A stretch of DNA of 64,000 nt from Rheinheimera sp. (GCF_030690345.1 NZ_JAUYGV010000001.1:434001-498000), one strand, 5' to 3'. Positions 18,609 through 29,582 are shown, counted from the first letter of the stretch. Translations and numbers: made by a program. The notes: generated from the sequence alone by a model not told the origin.

Positions 18609-19136
18609 TCACTTTTTCTTTAATTCTGCCAGTACAGCGAAAGGATTGGGTTTTTCCGGTTCCGGCCCGATATCACCAAAGCTCATCAATGCCGCACTAA
18701 CGGCGCAAACCGCTTCGTCGTGCATTGGGAACAGTGGTAAAGCCAGAATCAGCTCATCTTCCACTAACTGTCGTAAATTTATTTCGCCGTGTTCGTCTTT
18801 CTCGACCACGTCGTAACGCTCAGGAATTAATTCCAAAGCAGCGTCATCACCCGGCTTAACCGAAGTGTATGCAAAATTGCAGTCCAGCGACACAGTCATG
18901 CTTTCGCTACAACGTTCGCAGGTTACACTCACTTCGCAAGAAGCGCTACCCTGTATTACAGTCAGGCCTTGCTGGTCAGTACCGCATTCAACTCGTACCG
19001 TTACCTCGCCTTGCGGATTAAGCAGGCTTTGTGTTAATCGGGTTAAATTTACGAGCGGCACGAAGCCTTCATAATCAGAGCGCTTTTGCGCTGCTTTAAC
19101 CGGATCTATAGTAACGGGTATTTTTACTTTTTGCAT
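18609..19136 (-). CDS. yceD: YceD / DUF177 23S rRNA accumulation protein
   Basis: DUF177 protein linked to 23S rRNA maturation or accumulation. [10 protein letters not shown] (a CxxC pair) and the ending [14 protein letters not shown] match E. coli YceD. The frame stays open 35 codons upstream to 19241, but [19 protein letters not shown] at 19136 is the conserved N-terminus, giving 175 residues. The ribosome-binding site is weak. Divergent from maf and followed by rpmF. Confidence 0.92.
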   Translation of the reverse strand: MQKVKIPVTIDPVKAAQKRSDYEGFVPLVNLTRLTQSLLNPQGEVTVRVECGTDQQGLTVIQGSASCEVSVTCERCSESMTVSLDCNFAYTSVKPGDDAALELIPERYDVVEKDEHGEINLRQLVEDELILALPLFPMHDEAVCAVSAALMSFGDIGPEPEKPNPFAVLAELKKK

Positions 19137-19265
19137 AAGGCGCGCATCATATAGAAGCGCCCCTGCGCTGTCAAAGGGATCCGACAGATATTTGTCGTTT
19201 TTCTCGCGCATTTTTATCATTCTGTTTATAGTGCCGCACATTCTGCATAAAAAGGCTATTTATCA

Positions 19266-19865
19266 ATGACTGAGCCCACTTTGCCAGCGCTGTATCTGGC
19301 TTCGACTTCAAGTTACCGCCGCCAGTTGCTGGCAAAGTTAACGCCGCAGTTTCACACCGTCAAACCGCAGGTTGACGAAACACCGCTGGCAAACGAGAGC
19401 GCAGAGCAATTAGTGCGTCGTTTAGCCACAGCCAAAGCACAGGCTGTGGCCGCAGGTTTAAGCTCAGGTTTGGTTATTGGCTCAGACCAGGTGGCGCTGT
19501 TTAACAACGATATTATCGGTAAACCGCACAGCGTGGAAAACGCACTGGCGCAATTACGCCGCTTTAGCGGTAATAGCGTCACTTTTCTGACCGGGCTGGC
19601 GCTGGTTAATGTGCAAAGCGGCAAGATACAAGTTAGTGTTGAGCCGTTTAACGTTAGTTTTCGCATTTTGAGCGATGCCGAAATTATTGCCTATATCGAC
19701 AAAGAGCAACCGCTGGACTGTGCCGGCAGCTTTAAAAGCGAAGGCCTGGGCATTAGCTTATTCAGTAAACTCAGCGGTGACGACCCCAATAGTCTGATTG
19801 GCCTGCCACTGATCCGGCTAAACCAGATGCTGTTAAATGAAGGCATTAATGTGCTGCTTAGCTGA
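19266..19865 (+). CDS. yceF: Maf-family nucleoside triphosphate pyrophosphatase (YceF type)
   Basis: A 199-residue house-cleaning pyrophosphatase. LASTSSYRRQLL at the N-terminus, VDETP, IGSDQVA and the SFKSEGLGISLF segment are Maf motifs; YceF-type members act on modified nucleotides such as 7-methyl-GTP. Divergent from yceD, as in E. coli. Confidence 0.92.
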   Translation: MTEPTLPALYLASTSSYRRQLLAKLTPQFHTVKPQVDETPLANESAEQLVRRLATAKAQAVAAGLSSGLVIGSDQVALFNNDIIGKPHSVENALAQLRRFSGNSVTFLTGLALVNVQSGKIQVSVEPFNVSFRILSDAEIIAYIDKEQPLDCAGSFKSEGLGISLFSKLSGDDPNSLIGLPLIRLNQMLLNEGINVLLS

Positions 19866-19888
19866 CAAAATCAGTGTAATGGTGAATC

Positions 19889-19977
19889 CGGTTTGCCCAC
19901 GGCAACACGCCGTGAACCCATCCATGGGGGCTCGATTCGGCCATCCTGGCCTGCAACGGTTGCCTTAGAGCAAACCG
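19889..19977. repeat. Interspersed palindromic repeat, copy 2 (short form)
   Basis: Terminal inverted repeats CGGTTTGC-CCAC-GGCAAC (19889-19906) and GTTGCC-TTAGA-GCAAACCG (19959-19977) enclose the core ACACGCCGTGAACCCATCC shared with 4787-4946. An inner hairpin GGCC-ATCCT-GGCC lies near 19938-19950. It occupies the gap between maf and the HAD gene, which converge, a typical place for REP-like elements. Confidence 0.75.
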
Positions 19978-20000
19978 AACCCACCCGACATAATCCGCGT

Positions 20001-20705
20001 TTATATGACTTGCAATAATTCCGGCATCGTATCGATAATGGCTTTGGGTGCAAACTGGCTTAATACGTCGCGGCCATGCACGCCATGGGTTACACCAACG
20101 CGCGGCATCGCAATAGCTTGCGCCATCTTCATATCATGGCTGGTATCGCCCACCATCACCGCCTGCTGCGCCGGCAAATCCAGCTCACGCAGAATTTGCT
20201 GCAGCATATCCGGGTGCGGCTTTGACTGCGCTTCATCGGCACAGCGGCTGGTATCGAAGTATTTTTCCAGTCCCGTCTCAGCAAACATCCGCGTCAGGCC
20301 TCTGCGCTGCTTTCCGGTTGCCACAGCAAGTTTAATATTGCTGTCTTTTAATTGCCCCAGCACCTGCTCAACACCAGCAAACAAAGGCGTGGGTGTCGTA
20401 TCATGCAGCATATAATGCTCACGGTAATGCTGAAACATTAACTGGCGTTTGTCATCGGTTATACCAGGAAACAAAATATCAAACGCCGGATCCAGGCTCA
20501 GGCCAATAATTTGCTTCGTTGCAAATTCTGTTGGTATTGCAAGCTCGCTTATTCTGGCGGCCGAACGCAACGACGAAACAATACGGCCCACTGAGTCCAT
20601 TACTGTGCCGTCCCAGTCAAAAATGACCAGCGACACTTTCTCTGCTACGAACTTATCGGTTACCAACTTATCTGCTGCAGCCTGAACTGCTACTACATTT
20701 TGCAT
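20001..20705 (-). CDS. HAD-family hydrolase (phosphoglycolate-phosphatase-like)
   Basis: HAD subfamily IA phosphatase of 234 residues. Motif I FDWDGTVMDS (nucleophile Asp), motif II VATGKQRRGL, Lys in SKPHPDML and motif IV VGDTSHDMKMA are all present with a helical cap between them. Starts 4 bases after rluC, a pairing common in marine Gammaproteobacteria. Substrate unknown. Confidence 0.88.
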   Translation of the reverse strand: MQNVVAVQAAADKLVTDKFVAEKVSLVIFDWDGTVMDSVGRIVSSLRSAARISELAIPTEFATKQIIGLSLDPAFDILFPGITDDKRQLMFQHYREHYMLHDTTPTPLFAGVEQVLGQLKDSNIKLAVATGKQRRGLTRMFAETGLEKYFDTSRCADEAQSKPHPDMLQQILRELDLPAQQAVMVGDTSHDMKMAQAIAMPRVGVTHGVHGRDVLSQFAPKAIIDTMPELLQVI

Positions 20706-20709
20706 CGGT

Positions 20710-21663
20710 TTACTTTCTCGTTAATTTCGTCAGTGCCTGCTCCAGGCTTGGGTCCAGCGGCGCTTCTATCCGCATCGTGGTTTCTGTCATCGGATGGATA
20801 AAACTCAGAATTTTGGCATGCAAAAATAAGCGATTTAAGCCAATTTGCTGCATCTGTGCGGTAAAAGCATTATCGCCATATTTATCATCACAAGCGATGG
20901 GATGTCCGGTACAGGCCGTGTGCACCCGAATTTGATGGGTGCGGCCGGTTACCGGAAAGGCTTCAACTAAGGTACCTTGCTGATAGCGCTGTAAAATACG
21001 AAAACGGGTTTCTGACGGCTTGCCTTCCCTCTCGTCAACCCGCACTACCCGCTCGCCGGACTGCAGCGTATTCTTTTTCAACGGCTCGGTCACTTTACGT
21101 ACCTTGTTGTCCCAATCACCGGCCACCAGTGCCCAGTATTTTTTCTCAACGGTTTTATTACGCAATTGCTCATGCAAGTGAGTTAACACTGAGCGCTTTT
21201 TCGCAATCAGCAAACAACCTGAGGTATCACGGTCAAGCCGGTGCACCAGTTCCAGATGTTTCGCCAATGGCCGCAGCGCCCGTAGCGCTTCAATTACACC
21301 AAACTGCAAGCCACTGCCGCCATGCACCGCCATACCGGACGGTTTATTAAGTACAATCAGGTCGTTATCTTCAAATAAAATATGTTGTTCGAGGTTTTTA
21401 ACCATCGACAATTTTACTGACACCGGCTCGCCTTCAGCGGCAACGGTTAATGGCGGAATGCGCACCACATCATCCTGCTGCAGTTTGTATTCAGGTTTGA
21501 TGCGCTTTTTGTTCACTCGCACCTCTCCTTTTCGCAAAACCCGATAAATAACACTTTTTGGTACGCCTTTGAGCCGTGCCAGTAAAAAATTGTCTATGCG
21601 CTGACCAATAAAATCAGGTTCTATTTCAATTAATTGCACAGGTAACTTGATTTCATCGGTCAT
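20710..21663 (-). CDS. rluC: 23S rRNA pseudouridine synthase RluC
   Basis: Modifies 23S rRNA at U955, U2504 and U2580 (E. coli numbering). An S4 RNA-binding domain (about residues 14-75) precedes the RluA-type catalytic domain, with Asp in VHRLDRDTSGCLL. Length 317. Divergent from rne, as in E. coli. Confidence 0.94.
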   Translation of the reverse strand: MTDEIKLPVQLIEIEPDFIGQRIDNFLLARLKGVPKSVIYRVLRKGEVRVNKKRIKPEYKLQQDDVVRIPPLTVAAEGEPVSVKLSMVKNLEQHILFEDNDLIVLNKPSGMAVHGGSGLQFGVIEALRALRPLAKHLELVHRLDRDTSGCLLIAKKRSVLTHLHEQLRNKTVEKKYWALVAGDWDNKVRKVTEPLKKNTLQSGERVVRVDEREGKPSETRFRILQRYQQGTLVEAFPVTGRTHQIRVHTACTGHPIACDDKYGDNAFTAQMQQIGLNRLFLHAKILSFIHPMTETTMRIEAPLDPSLEQALTKLTRK

Positions 21664-22164
21664 GGGTTTTGAATACTCTGCTAATATTAGATTTCAGTTG
21701 CTATCGGCTGCACATTAGTGGGATAATCCCCCCGCTAATTATGCCAAAAACTGGCAATTAGGGCGCTCAAAGTGACGTAAGAGAATTTGTGCGGCTGCGC
21801 TTGGGGGACTGATCATACCGAAATCGTGGTGAAAACCAACGTTTTTTATACCCCCGACGTAAACCAAACGCCATTTGCCTGAGATAATGTTGCGTAATCT
21901 GTTATCAACAACGGCAAAACACGGGTTCCGGTCAACCAGAGCATAAAAGATATTGCTATAACGCAGCGCCTTATGGCGGTGTGTTTCAGATCCAAAAACG
22001 AAAACAGCATAAACTGCGAAGCCATCACAAAAGCCTTAGCAGTGACAATTTGGTTTCTTCAGACATTCCAGTCGTGAGACTGCACCCATTAGTGTTTGAT
22101 AACGTCTGAACACGCAGGTGCCCACCGGGCTGCGTTGTGGCTGCATAAATGCGAGTCACTAACG
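21664..22164. promoter_or_regulatory. rluC-rne divergent region with likely long rne leader
   Basis: No credible gene in these 501 bases. It must hold promoters for both genes. A hairpin CTAAT-TA-TGCCA / TGGCA-ATTAG lies at 21735-21761, and GTGTT...AACAC and GCAG...CTGC stems lie near 22093-22136. In E. coli the long rne leader is the target of RNase E autoregulation; a similar role here is inference. Confidence 0.45.
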
Positions 22165-25100
22165 ATGAAAAGAATGTTAATTAACGCCACGCAGGAAGAA
22201 GAAATCCGCGTTGCACTGGTCGATGGCCAGAAACTGTACGACCTTGATATAGAAAGCCCCGGCCATGAGCAAAAAAAGGCCAATATTTACAAAGGTAAAA
22301 TCACCCGCGTTGAGCCCAGCTTAGAAGCGGCATTTGTTGACTACGGCGCTGATCGCCATGGTTTTTTGCCGCTGAAAGAAATTTCCCGCGATTACTTCCC
22401 TGCCGGTTACAGCTTCGATGGTCGTCCGAACATTAAAGAAGTGGTGAAAGAAGGTCAGGAAGTTATTATCCAAATCGATAAAGAAGAACGCGGCCAAAAA
22501 GGCGCAGCGTTAACTACCTTTATCAGCCTTGCCGGTTCTTATTTAGTACTGATGCCGAACAACCCGCGCGCCGGTGGTATTTCCCGTCGTATAGAAGGTG
22601 ACGAGCGTCAGGAATTAAAAGACTCCTTAGGCCAGTTAGAAATGCCGGACGGCATGGGTTTAATCGTGCGCACTGCCGGTGTGGGTAAATCTTATGAAGA
22701 ACTGGATTACGACTTAAAAGCGCTGTTAAAGCACTGGTCTGCCATTACCGAAGAAGCGCAAAAGCGTCCGTCGCCGTTTTTAATCCATCAGGAAAGCAAT
22801 GTGGTATTTCGCGCTATTCGCGACTATCTGCGCCGCGATGTTGGTGAAATCCTGATCGACAACCCGCGTATTTTCGAAGAAGCTAAAGTATATATTCAGC
22901 AGTTCCGCCCTGACTTTGCCCACCGCGTTAAGCTGTATCAGGGCGAAGTGCCGCTGTTTATGCACTTTCAGATTGAAACCCAAATTGAATCAGCGTTTCG
23001 CCGCGAAGTCCGCCTGCCGTCAGGCGGCTCTATCGTTATCGACAGCACTGAAGCCTTAACCGCCATTGATATCAACTCCTCTAAAGCCACCAAAGGCGGC
23101 GATATTGAAGAAACGGCGTTTAACACCAACTTAGAAGCGGCCGATGAAATTGCCCGTCAGTTACGTTTACGTGACTTAGGCGGTTTAATCGTGATCGACT
23201 TTATTGATATGACGCCGGTACGCCACCAGCGCGAAGTGGAAAACCGCTTAAAAGATGCGGTAAAACACGACCGCGCCCGCGTGCAAATTGGCCGTATTTC
23301 CCGTTTTGGCTTGCTGGAAATGTCCCGTCAGCGTCTGCGTCCGTCACTGGGCGAGTCAGCTACGCATGTGTGCCCGCGTTGTCATGGCCGCGGCACTATC
23401 CGCAGCACTGAGTCATCTGCGCTATCTATCCTGCGTTTAATTGAAGAAGAGTCAATTAAAGACAATACCAGTCAAATTCATGCTCAGGTGCCGGTGTCTG
23501 TTGCCACTTACCTGATGAACGAAAAGCGTGAATCAGTGCGCCGCATTGAAACCCGCCACGGTATCCGCGTATTTGTTATTCCTAACGAGCACCTGGAAAC
23601 ACCAAATCATGAAGTGATCCGTATTCGGATTGACGAAGAAATTGACGATGTCAGCTACAACATGGTGAAAGCACCTGAAGCCACCACCACCTTGTATCAA
23701 CCGGCATCTGATGCAGTTAAAGAAAAACCGGCTATTTCTGCAATTAATATCGCCGACAGCACAGCAGCACGCCCTGCCCCGAAAGCGGCAGCAGAAATAG
23801 CAACTACACCGCAAAGCGGTGGTTTACTTAAAGCCATCAGCAGCTGGTTTGGTAAAGTATTTGCCCCGGCAGAAAGCCAACCGGAAGTTAAACCGGCAGC
23901 GAAAACCGCTGAGCGCACTAACCAGCGTAGCGGTAACCGCGATGGCAGTCGTGACAATAATCGTGACGCCAGCCGCGAAAATGGCCGTGATGCAAACCGC
24001 GACAACAACCGTCGCCGTAATAAACCGCGTCGTCGTAATGAAGGCGAAGACAGAGCTGTAACAACAGCGGTAAAAGACGATGCAGTGCAAAACAAAGCTG
24101 AACGTCAACAACGTCCGCCGCAGGAAGCACGCGCTCCAAGACCGCAACAGGAAGCCAGAAAGCCGCAGGATAAACCTGTTGCAGCACCTGTGGTAAAAGA
24201 GCACGACGATGAAGACAGCGCACCGCAACGTATTGCAGAGCGTCGTCAACGTCGTAATATCCGCAAGTCAGTGCGGATGGATAAAGCTGAGGGCGCTAAT
24301 GCAGCTCCGATAACAGCGCCTGTTGTTAGCGCAACCGCAGTGGAAACCGCCGTTGCTGCGCAAGCAACCGCAGCGGTAGAGCCCGTTACAGTAAAAGAAA
24401 TGCCGGCTAATCCGGTAGTTGAAACTACCGCTAACGACACTGCCGCTGTAGCTGCTGCGTCAACCGAAAGCACTGCAACAGTTGACACTACGGTTGATGC
24501 AACGACAGATGACCTTGTTGCAGCAAAAGATGATGCCACGACTGAAGAAGCGCCAGAGCCTCGTAGCCGTAACCGTCGTTCGCCGCGTCATTTACGTGCT
24601 GCCGGCCAGAAGCGTAAAAAAGATCAGGAACAAACTGAAGCTGCAGCAGATGTGCAGGATACTGCCACAGCTGCAGAAGCAGCCGGCAATGCCGTTGCTC
24701 AGCCTGCCGACGCTGACAGCGCAACCCCTGTGGTAGCGACAGACAGCACGCCTGAGACCCCGGTTGTAACAACAGAAACTGTTGAAGTTGAAGCAGCAGC
24801 GGCAGATAAGCCAAAACCACGCAGCCGTCGCAAACCGGCCGCGAAAAAAGCGGCTCAAGCCGAAGCTGAGGTTGCAGTAAGCGCTGACGTAACAGCTGAA
24901 CCGACTACTGTAGCAGAGAAAGCAGTTGTTGAAAAAGCAGCGCCTGCGGCAGTTGATGTTGCCCCTGCAGTTACAGCTAACGCCGTTGAGATCAAAGTTG
25001 AAGCTGTTGCTGACGTGGCCGTTAAAGCCGAACCGGCAGCTGTTAAAGCTGCTACGCCAAAGCCTGCAGCTAAACCTGCCGGTGGCCGTTATGCGCAAAT

Positions 25101-25284
25101 GGTGGTCGCTACCATGACTAAGCCGGATGCAGTAGACAGCAACGAGGCTACAAGCCCTGCGCCTGAAGCTGCCCCTACCGCAACAGCACGGCCAAGCGTT
25201 GCCAGCTCAGAGCGTCCTGCTGGTTCAGCCTTTGCCCGTCAGGCAGTAACGGCACCGATGACCAAGCCTAAAGCAGATGAATAA
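22165..25284 (+). CDS. rne: Ribonuclease E
   Basis: Endoribonuclease that scaffolds the RNA degradosome. The catalytic half (about 1-510) has an S1 domain, the metal ligands Asp302 and Asp345, and the zinc-link Cys403/Cys406 in CPRCHGRG. The C-terminal half is disordered: an arginine/asparagine-rich RNA-binding stretch near residues 615-660, then Ala/Val/Thr-rich sequence with basic clusters ([33 protein letters not shown]) and APMTKP at the end. The frame is open 23 codons upstream, but [10 protein letters not shown] at 22165 is the universal start. 1039 residues. The tail is probably membrane-anchored and binds partners; partner sites are not assigned. Confidence 0.96.
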   Translation: MKRMLINATQEEEIRVALVDGQKLYDLDIESPGHEQKKANIYKGKITRVEPSLEAAFVDYGADRHGFLPLKEISRDYFPAGYSFDGRPNIKEVVKEGQEVIIQIDKEERGQKGAALTTFISLAGSYLVLMPNNPRAGGISRRIEGDERQELKDSLGQLEMPDGMGLIVRTAGVGKSYEELDYDLKALLKHWSAITEEAQKRPSPFLIHQESNVVFRAIRDYLRRDVGEILIDNPRIFEEAKVYIQQFRPDFAHRVKLYQGEVPLFMHFQIETQIESAFRREVRLPSGGSIVIDSTEALTAIDINSSKATKGGDIEETAFNTNLEAADEIARQLRLRDLGGLIVIDFIDMTPVRHQREVENRLKDAVKHDRARVQIGRISRFGLLEMSRQRLRPSLGESATHVCPRCHGRGTIRSTESSALSILRLIEEESIKDNTSQIHAQVPVSVATYLMNEKRESVRRIETRHGIRVFVIPNEHLETPNHEVIRIRIDEEIDDVSYNMVKAPEATTTLYQPASDAVKEKPAISAINIADSTAARPAPKAAAEIATTPQSGGLLKAISSWFGKVFAPAESQPEVKPAAKTAERTNQRSGNRDGSRDNNRDASRENGRDANRDNNRRRNKPRRRNEGEDRAVTTAVKDDAVQNKAERQQRPPQEARAPRPQQEARKPQDKPVAAPVVKEHDDEDSAPQRIAERRQRRNIRKSVRMDKAEGANAAPITAPVVSATAVETAVAAQATAAVEPVTVKEMPANPVVETTANDTAAVAAASTESTATVDTTVDATTDDLVAAKDDATTEEAPEPRSRNRRSPRHLRAAGQKRKKDQEQTEAAADVQDTATAAEAAGNAVAQPADADSATPVVATDSTPETPVVTTETVEVEAAAADKPKPRSRRKPAAKKAAQAEAEVAVSADVTAEPTTVAEKAVVEKAAPAAVDVAPAVTANAVEIKVEAVADVAVKAEPAAVKAATPKPAAKPAGGRYAQMVVATMTKPDAVDSNEATSPAPEAAPTATARPSVASSERPAGSAFARQAVTAPMTKPKADE

Positions 25285-25308
25285 TCTGCTTTACTAAGCG
25301 CTAAACAC

Positions 25309-25338
25309 AAAAAAGCCAGACATTGTCTGGCTTTTTTT
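25309..25338. terminator. Bidirectional terminator between rne and the porin gene
   Basis: AAAAAAGCCAGA, short loop, TCTGGCTTTTTTT. A-rich left and T-rich right flanks serve both converging genes. Confidence 0.85.
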
Positions 25339-25374
25339 ATTGGGTAATATTAATTAAAAATCACCTTTGTTTAA

Positions 25375-26526
25375 TCAGAAATCATATTTGGCACTGAACT
25401 GAATACGGTTCATATCGCCATCTGCACCAGCTTCGATTTCACGGTTAGCCAATTTATACTCCACACCTACCATCAGCTTTTTCGTGGCCTGGTACAACAG
25501 GTTGGCACTGTAGCTCTGGGTGGTTTTGGTTGCGCCTGTGCCGGTTAACGCTGTGTCATTATCGGCCATCAGGGTTGAGTACAGGAAGGTAGAACGCCAC
25601 TGATCATTCCACAGATGACGATAAGCCACTGAGAACGCTGTTACATCAATAGCTTCCAGGTTGCCGTCAGCATCCAACACAGCACCGTTCACGGTGTTTA
25701 AGCCAACATAACGGCCAAGGCCTTTACCGGTATTCAGCGTAATACGCAGGTCATCTTTGTTGGCAAAATCAATTTTAGTGCTGACCGATAAACCGTAAGA
25801 GGTCACTTCGTCATCAAAGGTACCGTCGTCAATGGCAATTTGGCGCAATAAACCGGCTACTTTCACAACACCCCAATCCGTTTTCAGATTGTAGCTGGCG
25901 GTGAAATCCGGCGTAGCATTGTCGTCTGTGGTAATACGGCCGCCACCACCAAATGGGGTAACGGTACTTTCCGGGTTTTCAATGGCAAAAGCAAAGTTGC
26001 CTTGGGTATAACGCACCTGGGCCTGACGGATAAACACCGCAGCGTCGGGGTTACCAACGAAATCCAGGGTGTCCGGCAGTGAGGCCAGGTCCATAAAGTT
26101 GGACCAGGTTTGACCCAGGGTCCAGTTTTTGTACTTGATAAAGGCATGACGCAATACCGGGCTGTAGCCGTTGGTAGTGCGCTCGTCGTTACCGTTATTA
26201 CTGGTCATAAAATCGAACTCAAGGTGACCGGTAATTTTATTGCCGTCTTCCAACTCGGTGGCAGTAGAGAAAAAGAAGCGTGACTGGCGGGCGTGCATAT
26301 CAAATCTGGTAGTGCTGTCGCCCCCGATCGGGGTTAACGACGGTACATAAAAATCCCGGCCCAATGATGCTATTTCACCATCAGAGTCACTTACCATGGC
26401 ATCCAGTTTTACATAGCCACCAAAGGTTACATTAGTACCGCCGATATCGAAACCCGCAGCTTGCACACCACCGGCGCCAAGCGCGATGCAGGCAGCGAGA
26501 TAAGATACAGTTGTTATTTTTTTCAT
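25375..26526 (-). CDS. DcaP-like outer-membrane porin
   Basis: A 383-residue precursor with a signal peptide (MKKITTVSYLAACIALGAGG, cleavage after VQA) and a barrel of alternating strands ending KYDF, the terminal aromatic typical of BAM substrates. It resembles the DcaP family that takes up small organic acids. The frame is open upstream to 26688, but the start at 26526 has GGAGAG in front and gives the signal peptide. It is divergent from acs, so uptake of acetate or related acids is likely but inferred. Confidence 0.85.
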   Translation of the reverse strand: MKKITTVSYLAACIALGAGGVQAAGFDIGGTNVTFGGYVKLDAMVSDSDGEIASLGRDFYVPSLTPIGGDSTTRFDMHARQSRFFFSTATELEDGNKITGHLEFDFMTSNNGNDERTTNGYSPVLRHAFIKYKNWTLGQTWSNFMDLASLPDTLDFVGNPDAAVFIRQAQVRYTQGNFAFAIENPESTVTPFGGGGRITTDDNATPDFTASYNLKTDWGVVKVAGLLRQIAIDDGTFDDEVTSYGLSVSTKIDFANKDDLRITLNTGKGLGRYVGLNTVNGAVLDADGNLEAIDVTAFSVAYRHLWNDQWRSTFLYSTLMADNDTALTGTGATKTTQSYSANLLYQATKKLMVGVEYKLANREIEAGADGDMNRIQFSAKYDF

Positions 26527-26699
26527 TTGCCGTCTCTCCGTGTTTTTTCTTTTAATGGTAAATTTTCGTTTCAACTTTGGTTTACTAACGCTGTTACTGC
26601 AATTAGCCTTTAGTCGCAGATTAAACGTGCTAAACCTCACAGTAAACAACAGTATATTCAGCCATGATGTCAATGCCGTGGCAGCCACGCCTGACTTTA

Positions 26700-26715
26700 G
26701 CTAGACTAATGTCTA
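26700..26715. promoter_or_regulatory. Motif GCTAGACTAA and palindrome in the acs/porin promoter region
   Basis: GCTAGACTAA (26700-26709) overlaps the inverted repeat TAGAC-TAAT-GTCTA (26702-26715). A close match, GCTAGATTAA, occurs at 33226-33235 before the symporter operon. Shared placement suggests a common regulator, CrbR being the obvious candidate; this is inference. Confidence 0.35.
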
Positions 26716-26783
26716 ATTTCAAACCGTACACGGCTTCTATAGAAAGAGTCTTAGAAAATTAAAGCAGTCTCACAGGGGAAGTT

Positions 26784-28748
26784 ATGTCACATCCATCAGT
26801 TTATCCGGTACCCGCCAACGCAGCCAAACGCTCGCTGCTCACTAACGAACAGTACATGCAGATGTATCAGCAGTCTGTCAGCTCTCCTGATACCTTTTGG
26901 GCAGAGCATGCAAAGCGGTTACACTGGCTTACTCCCTTTACCAAAGTAAAAAATACCAGCTTTGACAGCGGCAAGCTGAATATTAACTGGTTTAGCGATG
27001 GCATTCTGAACGCCAGCTATAACTGCCTCGACCGCCACCTGCCACAACGTGCTGATCAGGTAGCCTATTTTTGGGAAGGTGACTCGCCCGATGTGCAAAA
27101 GTCGGTAACCTATGCCGAATTGCATCAGCAAGTTTGCCGGCTGGCCAATGGCATGAAACAGCTGGGAGTGGGCAAAGGTGACCGCGTCACTATTTACTTA
27201 CCGATGATCCCCGAAGCTACCGTAGCACTGCTGGCCTGTGCCCGCATTGGCGCGGTGCATTCAGTGGTGTTTGCCGGCTTTTCACCCGACGCACTGGGTA
27301 GCCGCATTGTAGATTGCGACTCCAAGCTGGTGATCACGGCCGACCAGGCGCTGCGCGGCAGCCGCGTGACGAACTTAAAAGACAACACCGATATGGCGTT
27401 AGGACATTTGGGTGACGCCTCACCGGTGCAAAACGTTATCGTGGTAAAACATGTCGGTAAAAATATTGATATGCAGGCCGGTAAAGACGGCCGTGATGTG
27501 TGGTACCACGACTTATTAAGCCGCCAAAGCACCTACTGCCCTGCCGAGCCAATGAACGCTGAAGACCCGCTGTTTATCCTGTATACCTCCGGCTCTACCG
27601 GCAAACCCAAAGGCGTGCTGCACACCACCGGGGGTTATATGGTATGGGCGTCGATGACGCATCAATACGTATTTGATTACCATGAAGGCGATGTGTACTG
27701 GTGTGCCGCAGATATCGGCTGGGTAACCGGCCATACTTATATTGTCTATGGGCCTTTGGCTAACGGCGCCACCAGCGTGTTATTTGAAGGTGTGCCGAAT
27801 TACCCCAGCGTAAAGCGCATGGCACAAATTGTCGATAAGTATAAAGTGAATATCCTTTATACCGCTCCTACCGCGATACGCGCCCTGATGGCACACGGCG
27901 ATGCACCGGTAGAAGGCGCCAGCCTGGCATCACTGCAAACCCTCGGCAGTGTAGGTGAGCCGATTAACCCTGAAGCCTGGAACTGGTACCACGAGAAATT
28001 CGGCAAGGGTAACTGCCCTATCGTCGATACCTGGTGGCAAACCGAAACCGGCGGCATTTTAATTACACCACTGCCCGGTTGTACCGAACTGAAACCAGGT
28101 TCAGCCACCCGGCCTTTCTTCGGCGTACAGCCGGCGATTGTCGATAATGAAGGCAAAGAGTTAAGCGGTGAATGCGAAGGTAACCTGGTGATTAAAGACA
28201 GCTGGCCCGGACAAATGCGCAGCATTTATGGTGACCATGACCGTTTTGAACAAACCTATTTCAGCACTTACCCGGGCTTGTATTTTACCGGCGATGGCGC
28301 CAAACGTGATGCCGATGGCTATTACTGGTTAACCGGCCGTGTCGATGACGTATTAAATATCTCCGGTCACCGTTTAGGCACAGCAGAGATTGAAAGCTGC
28401 CTGGTGGCGCACGATGCCGTAGCAGAAGCTGCTGTAGTCGGTTACCCGCACGATATTAAGGGCCAGGGCATTTATGTGTATGTTACGCCGCGTGTTGGCA
28501 TTGAACCCAGCGCCGAATTAACCAAGGCCCTGCGTGATTGGGTGCGCGAAGAGATTTCGCCTATCGCCGCGCCGGATCTGATCCAGTGGGCGCCGACTGG
28601 TTTGCCGAAAACCCGCTCCGGCAAAATTATGCGGCGTATTTTGCGTAAAATTGCTGCCAATGAGCATGATCAACTGGGCGATATTTCTACCCTGGCAGAT
28701 CCGTCAGTGGTTGAAACCCTGGTAAACAACCGTTTAAACCGGAAATAA
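26784..28748 (+). CDS. acs: Acetyl-CoA synthetase
   Basis: Activates acetate (and more slowly propionate) through acetyl-AMP. The P-loop [11 protein letters not shown], the [10 protein letters not shown] motif and the C-terminal Lys614 in [11 protein letters not shown], the lysine controlled by acetylation, are visible. 654 residues with an AGGGGAAG ribosome-binding site. It leads the acetate module with CrbR/CrbS and the symporter. Confidence 0.97.
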   Translation: MSHPSVYPVPANAAKRSLLTNEQYMQMYQQSVSSPDTFWAEHAKRLHWLTPFTKVKNTSFDSGKLNINWFSDGILNASYNCLDRHLPQRADQVAYFWEGDSPDVQKSVTYAELHQQVCRLANGMKQLGVGKGDRVTIYLPMIPEATVALLACARIGAVHSVVFAGFSPDALGSRIVDCDSKLVITADQALRGSRVTNLKDNTDMALGHLGDASPVQNVIVVKHVGKNIDMQAGKDGRDVWYHDLLSRQSTYCPAEPMNAEDPLFILYTSGSTGKPKGVLHTTGGYMVWASMTHQYVFDYHEGDVYWCAADIGWVTGHTYIVYGPLANGATSVLFEGVPNYPSVKRMAQIVDKYKVNILYTAPTAIRALMAHGDAPVEGASLASLQTLGSVGEPINPEAWNWYHEKFGKGNCPIVDTWWQTETGGILITPLPGCTELKPGSATRPFFGVQPAIVDNEGKELSGECEGNLVIKDSWPGQMRSIYGDHDRFEQTYFSTYPGLYFTGDGAKRDADGYYWLTGRVDDVLNISGHRLGTAEIESCLVAHDAVAEAAVVGYPHDIKGQGIYVYVTPRVGIEPSAELTKALRDWVREEISPIAAPDLIQWAPTGLPKTRSGKIMRRILRKIAANEHDQLGDISTLADPSVVETLVNNRLNRK

Positions 28749-28797
28749 GCCATAGCACCAGTGCGCGCTTGACACAGTGGCGTGCTCACCTCAGTAT

Positions 28798-28822
28798 AAA
28801 GGCCGCAAATGCGGCCTTTTTT
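28798..28822 (+). terminator. Terminator after acs
   Basis: AAAGGCCGC-AAAT-GCGGCC followed by six T. It separates acs from crbR. Confidence 0.85.
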
Positions 28823-28867
28823 ATACAAATGACATAATAATTATAATTCCTGTCGCCGGAGGACAAG

Positions 28868-29545
28868 ATGGCAAAACTGATCGTCGCAGACGACCACCCG
28901 CTGTTTCGCAACGCGCTGATAAATGCTATCAGCAGCACTTTTGCCACTAAAGCAACCATAGAAACCGACAGCTTTGACAGCACCTGCGCGGCGCTGGAAC
29001 AACACCCCGACACAGACTTACTGCTGCTGGATTTACATATGCCTGGTAACTGCGGTTTTCTCGGCTTAATCCAACTGCGTAAATCCTTTCCGTCATTACC
29101 GATAGTGGTGATCTCCGCCAGTGAAGAGCTGGATGTGATCCGCCGCGTTATGGCTTTTGGTGCCTCCGCTTACGTGCCTAAATCAGCTAATCCGGCAGAT
29201 ATCAGCGCAGCATTGAACGCCGTACTGGCTGGTGAGCTCTGGGTGCCGGCGGCAATTAAAAAGCAGGTGCTGGAACACCGCAGTGATAAAGCAGAAGAAG
29301 ACTTAGACTTAGCCGCAAAAGTGGCGCAGCTGACACAACAGCAATATAAAGTGCTGTATTACCTGACCGAAGGCTGGCTGAACAAGCAAATTGCTTACGA
29401 CTTACATATTTCTGAAGCCACAGTAAAAGCGCATATTACCGCTATTTTCCGCAAACTTGGCGTAACCAACCGCACCCAGGTAGTGATCCAGGCGCAGCGC
29501 TTAACGCTGGAGCCACCGGTAAATAAGGCGATGGCACAACACTGA
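28868..29545 (+). CDS. crbR: Response regulator CrbR (NarL/LuxR type)
   Basis: Receiver domain (Asp8/Asp9, phospho-acceptor Asp55 in LLLLDLHMPG, Lys near 105) joined to a LuxR-type HTH (about 150-212, LTEGWLNKQIAYDLHISEATVKAH). In Vibrio and Pseudomonas the CrbS/CrbR pair (also MxtR/ErdR) activates acs in response to acetate. Placement between acs and crbS supports the name. GGAGGACAAG precedes the ATG. A hairpin over the crbR-crbS junction may end both transcripts. Confidence 0.9.
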   Translation: MAKLIVADDHPLFRNALINAISSTFATKATIETDSFDSTCAALEQHPDTDLLLLDLHMPGNCGFLGLIQLRKSFPSLPIVVISASEELDVIRRVMAFGASAYVPKSANPADISAALNAVLAGELWVPAAIKKQVLEHRSDKAEEDLDLAAKVAQLTQQQYKVLYYLTEGWLNKQIAYDLHISEATVKAHITAIFRKLGVTNRTQVVIQAQRLTLEPPVNKAMAQH

Positions 29546-29582
29546 AGAAGCAGCGCAACCCACAGTTAATGTGCTGCGCGCT
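29546..29582. terminator. Possible hairpin terminator between convergent crbR and crbS
   Basis: CAGCGCA-ACC-CACA-GTTAA-TGTG-C-TGCGC followed by GCTTT. An interrupted stem that spans the crbS stop codon. Weak evidence: the tail is short. Confidence 0.35.

Noticed and set aside
21846..22028. Small minus-strand frame in the rluC-rne gap
   Set aside because: No ribosome-binding site or recognisable sequence; the gap is better seen as promoters and the rne leader.
22096..22164. N-terminal extension of RNase E
   Set aside because: The conserved start [10 protein letters not shown] lies at 22165; the extra codons are leader sequence.
23533..25098. Several antisense frames of 90-170 codons opposite the RNase E tail
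   Set aside because: They are Cys/Ser/Phe-rich mirror translations of a biased Ala/Val/Thr-rich coding region and have no start signals.
22089..25284. Possible toxin-antitoxin or phage signal from repetitive DNA in rne
   Set aside because: Repeats come from low-complexity protein sequence and stay in frame.
26527..26688. N-terminal extension of the porin
   Set aside because: Starting at 26526 yields a standard signal peptide with a GGAGAG site; the extension would destroy it.
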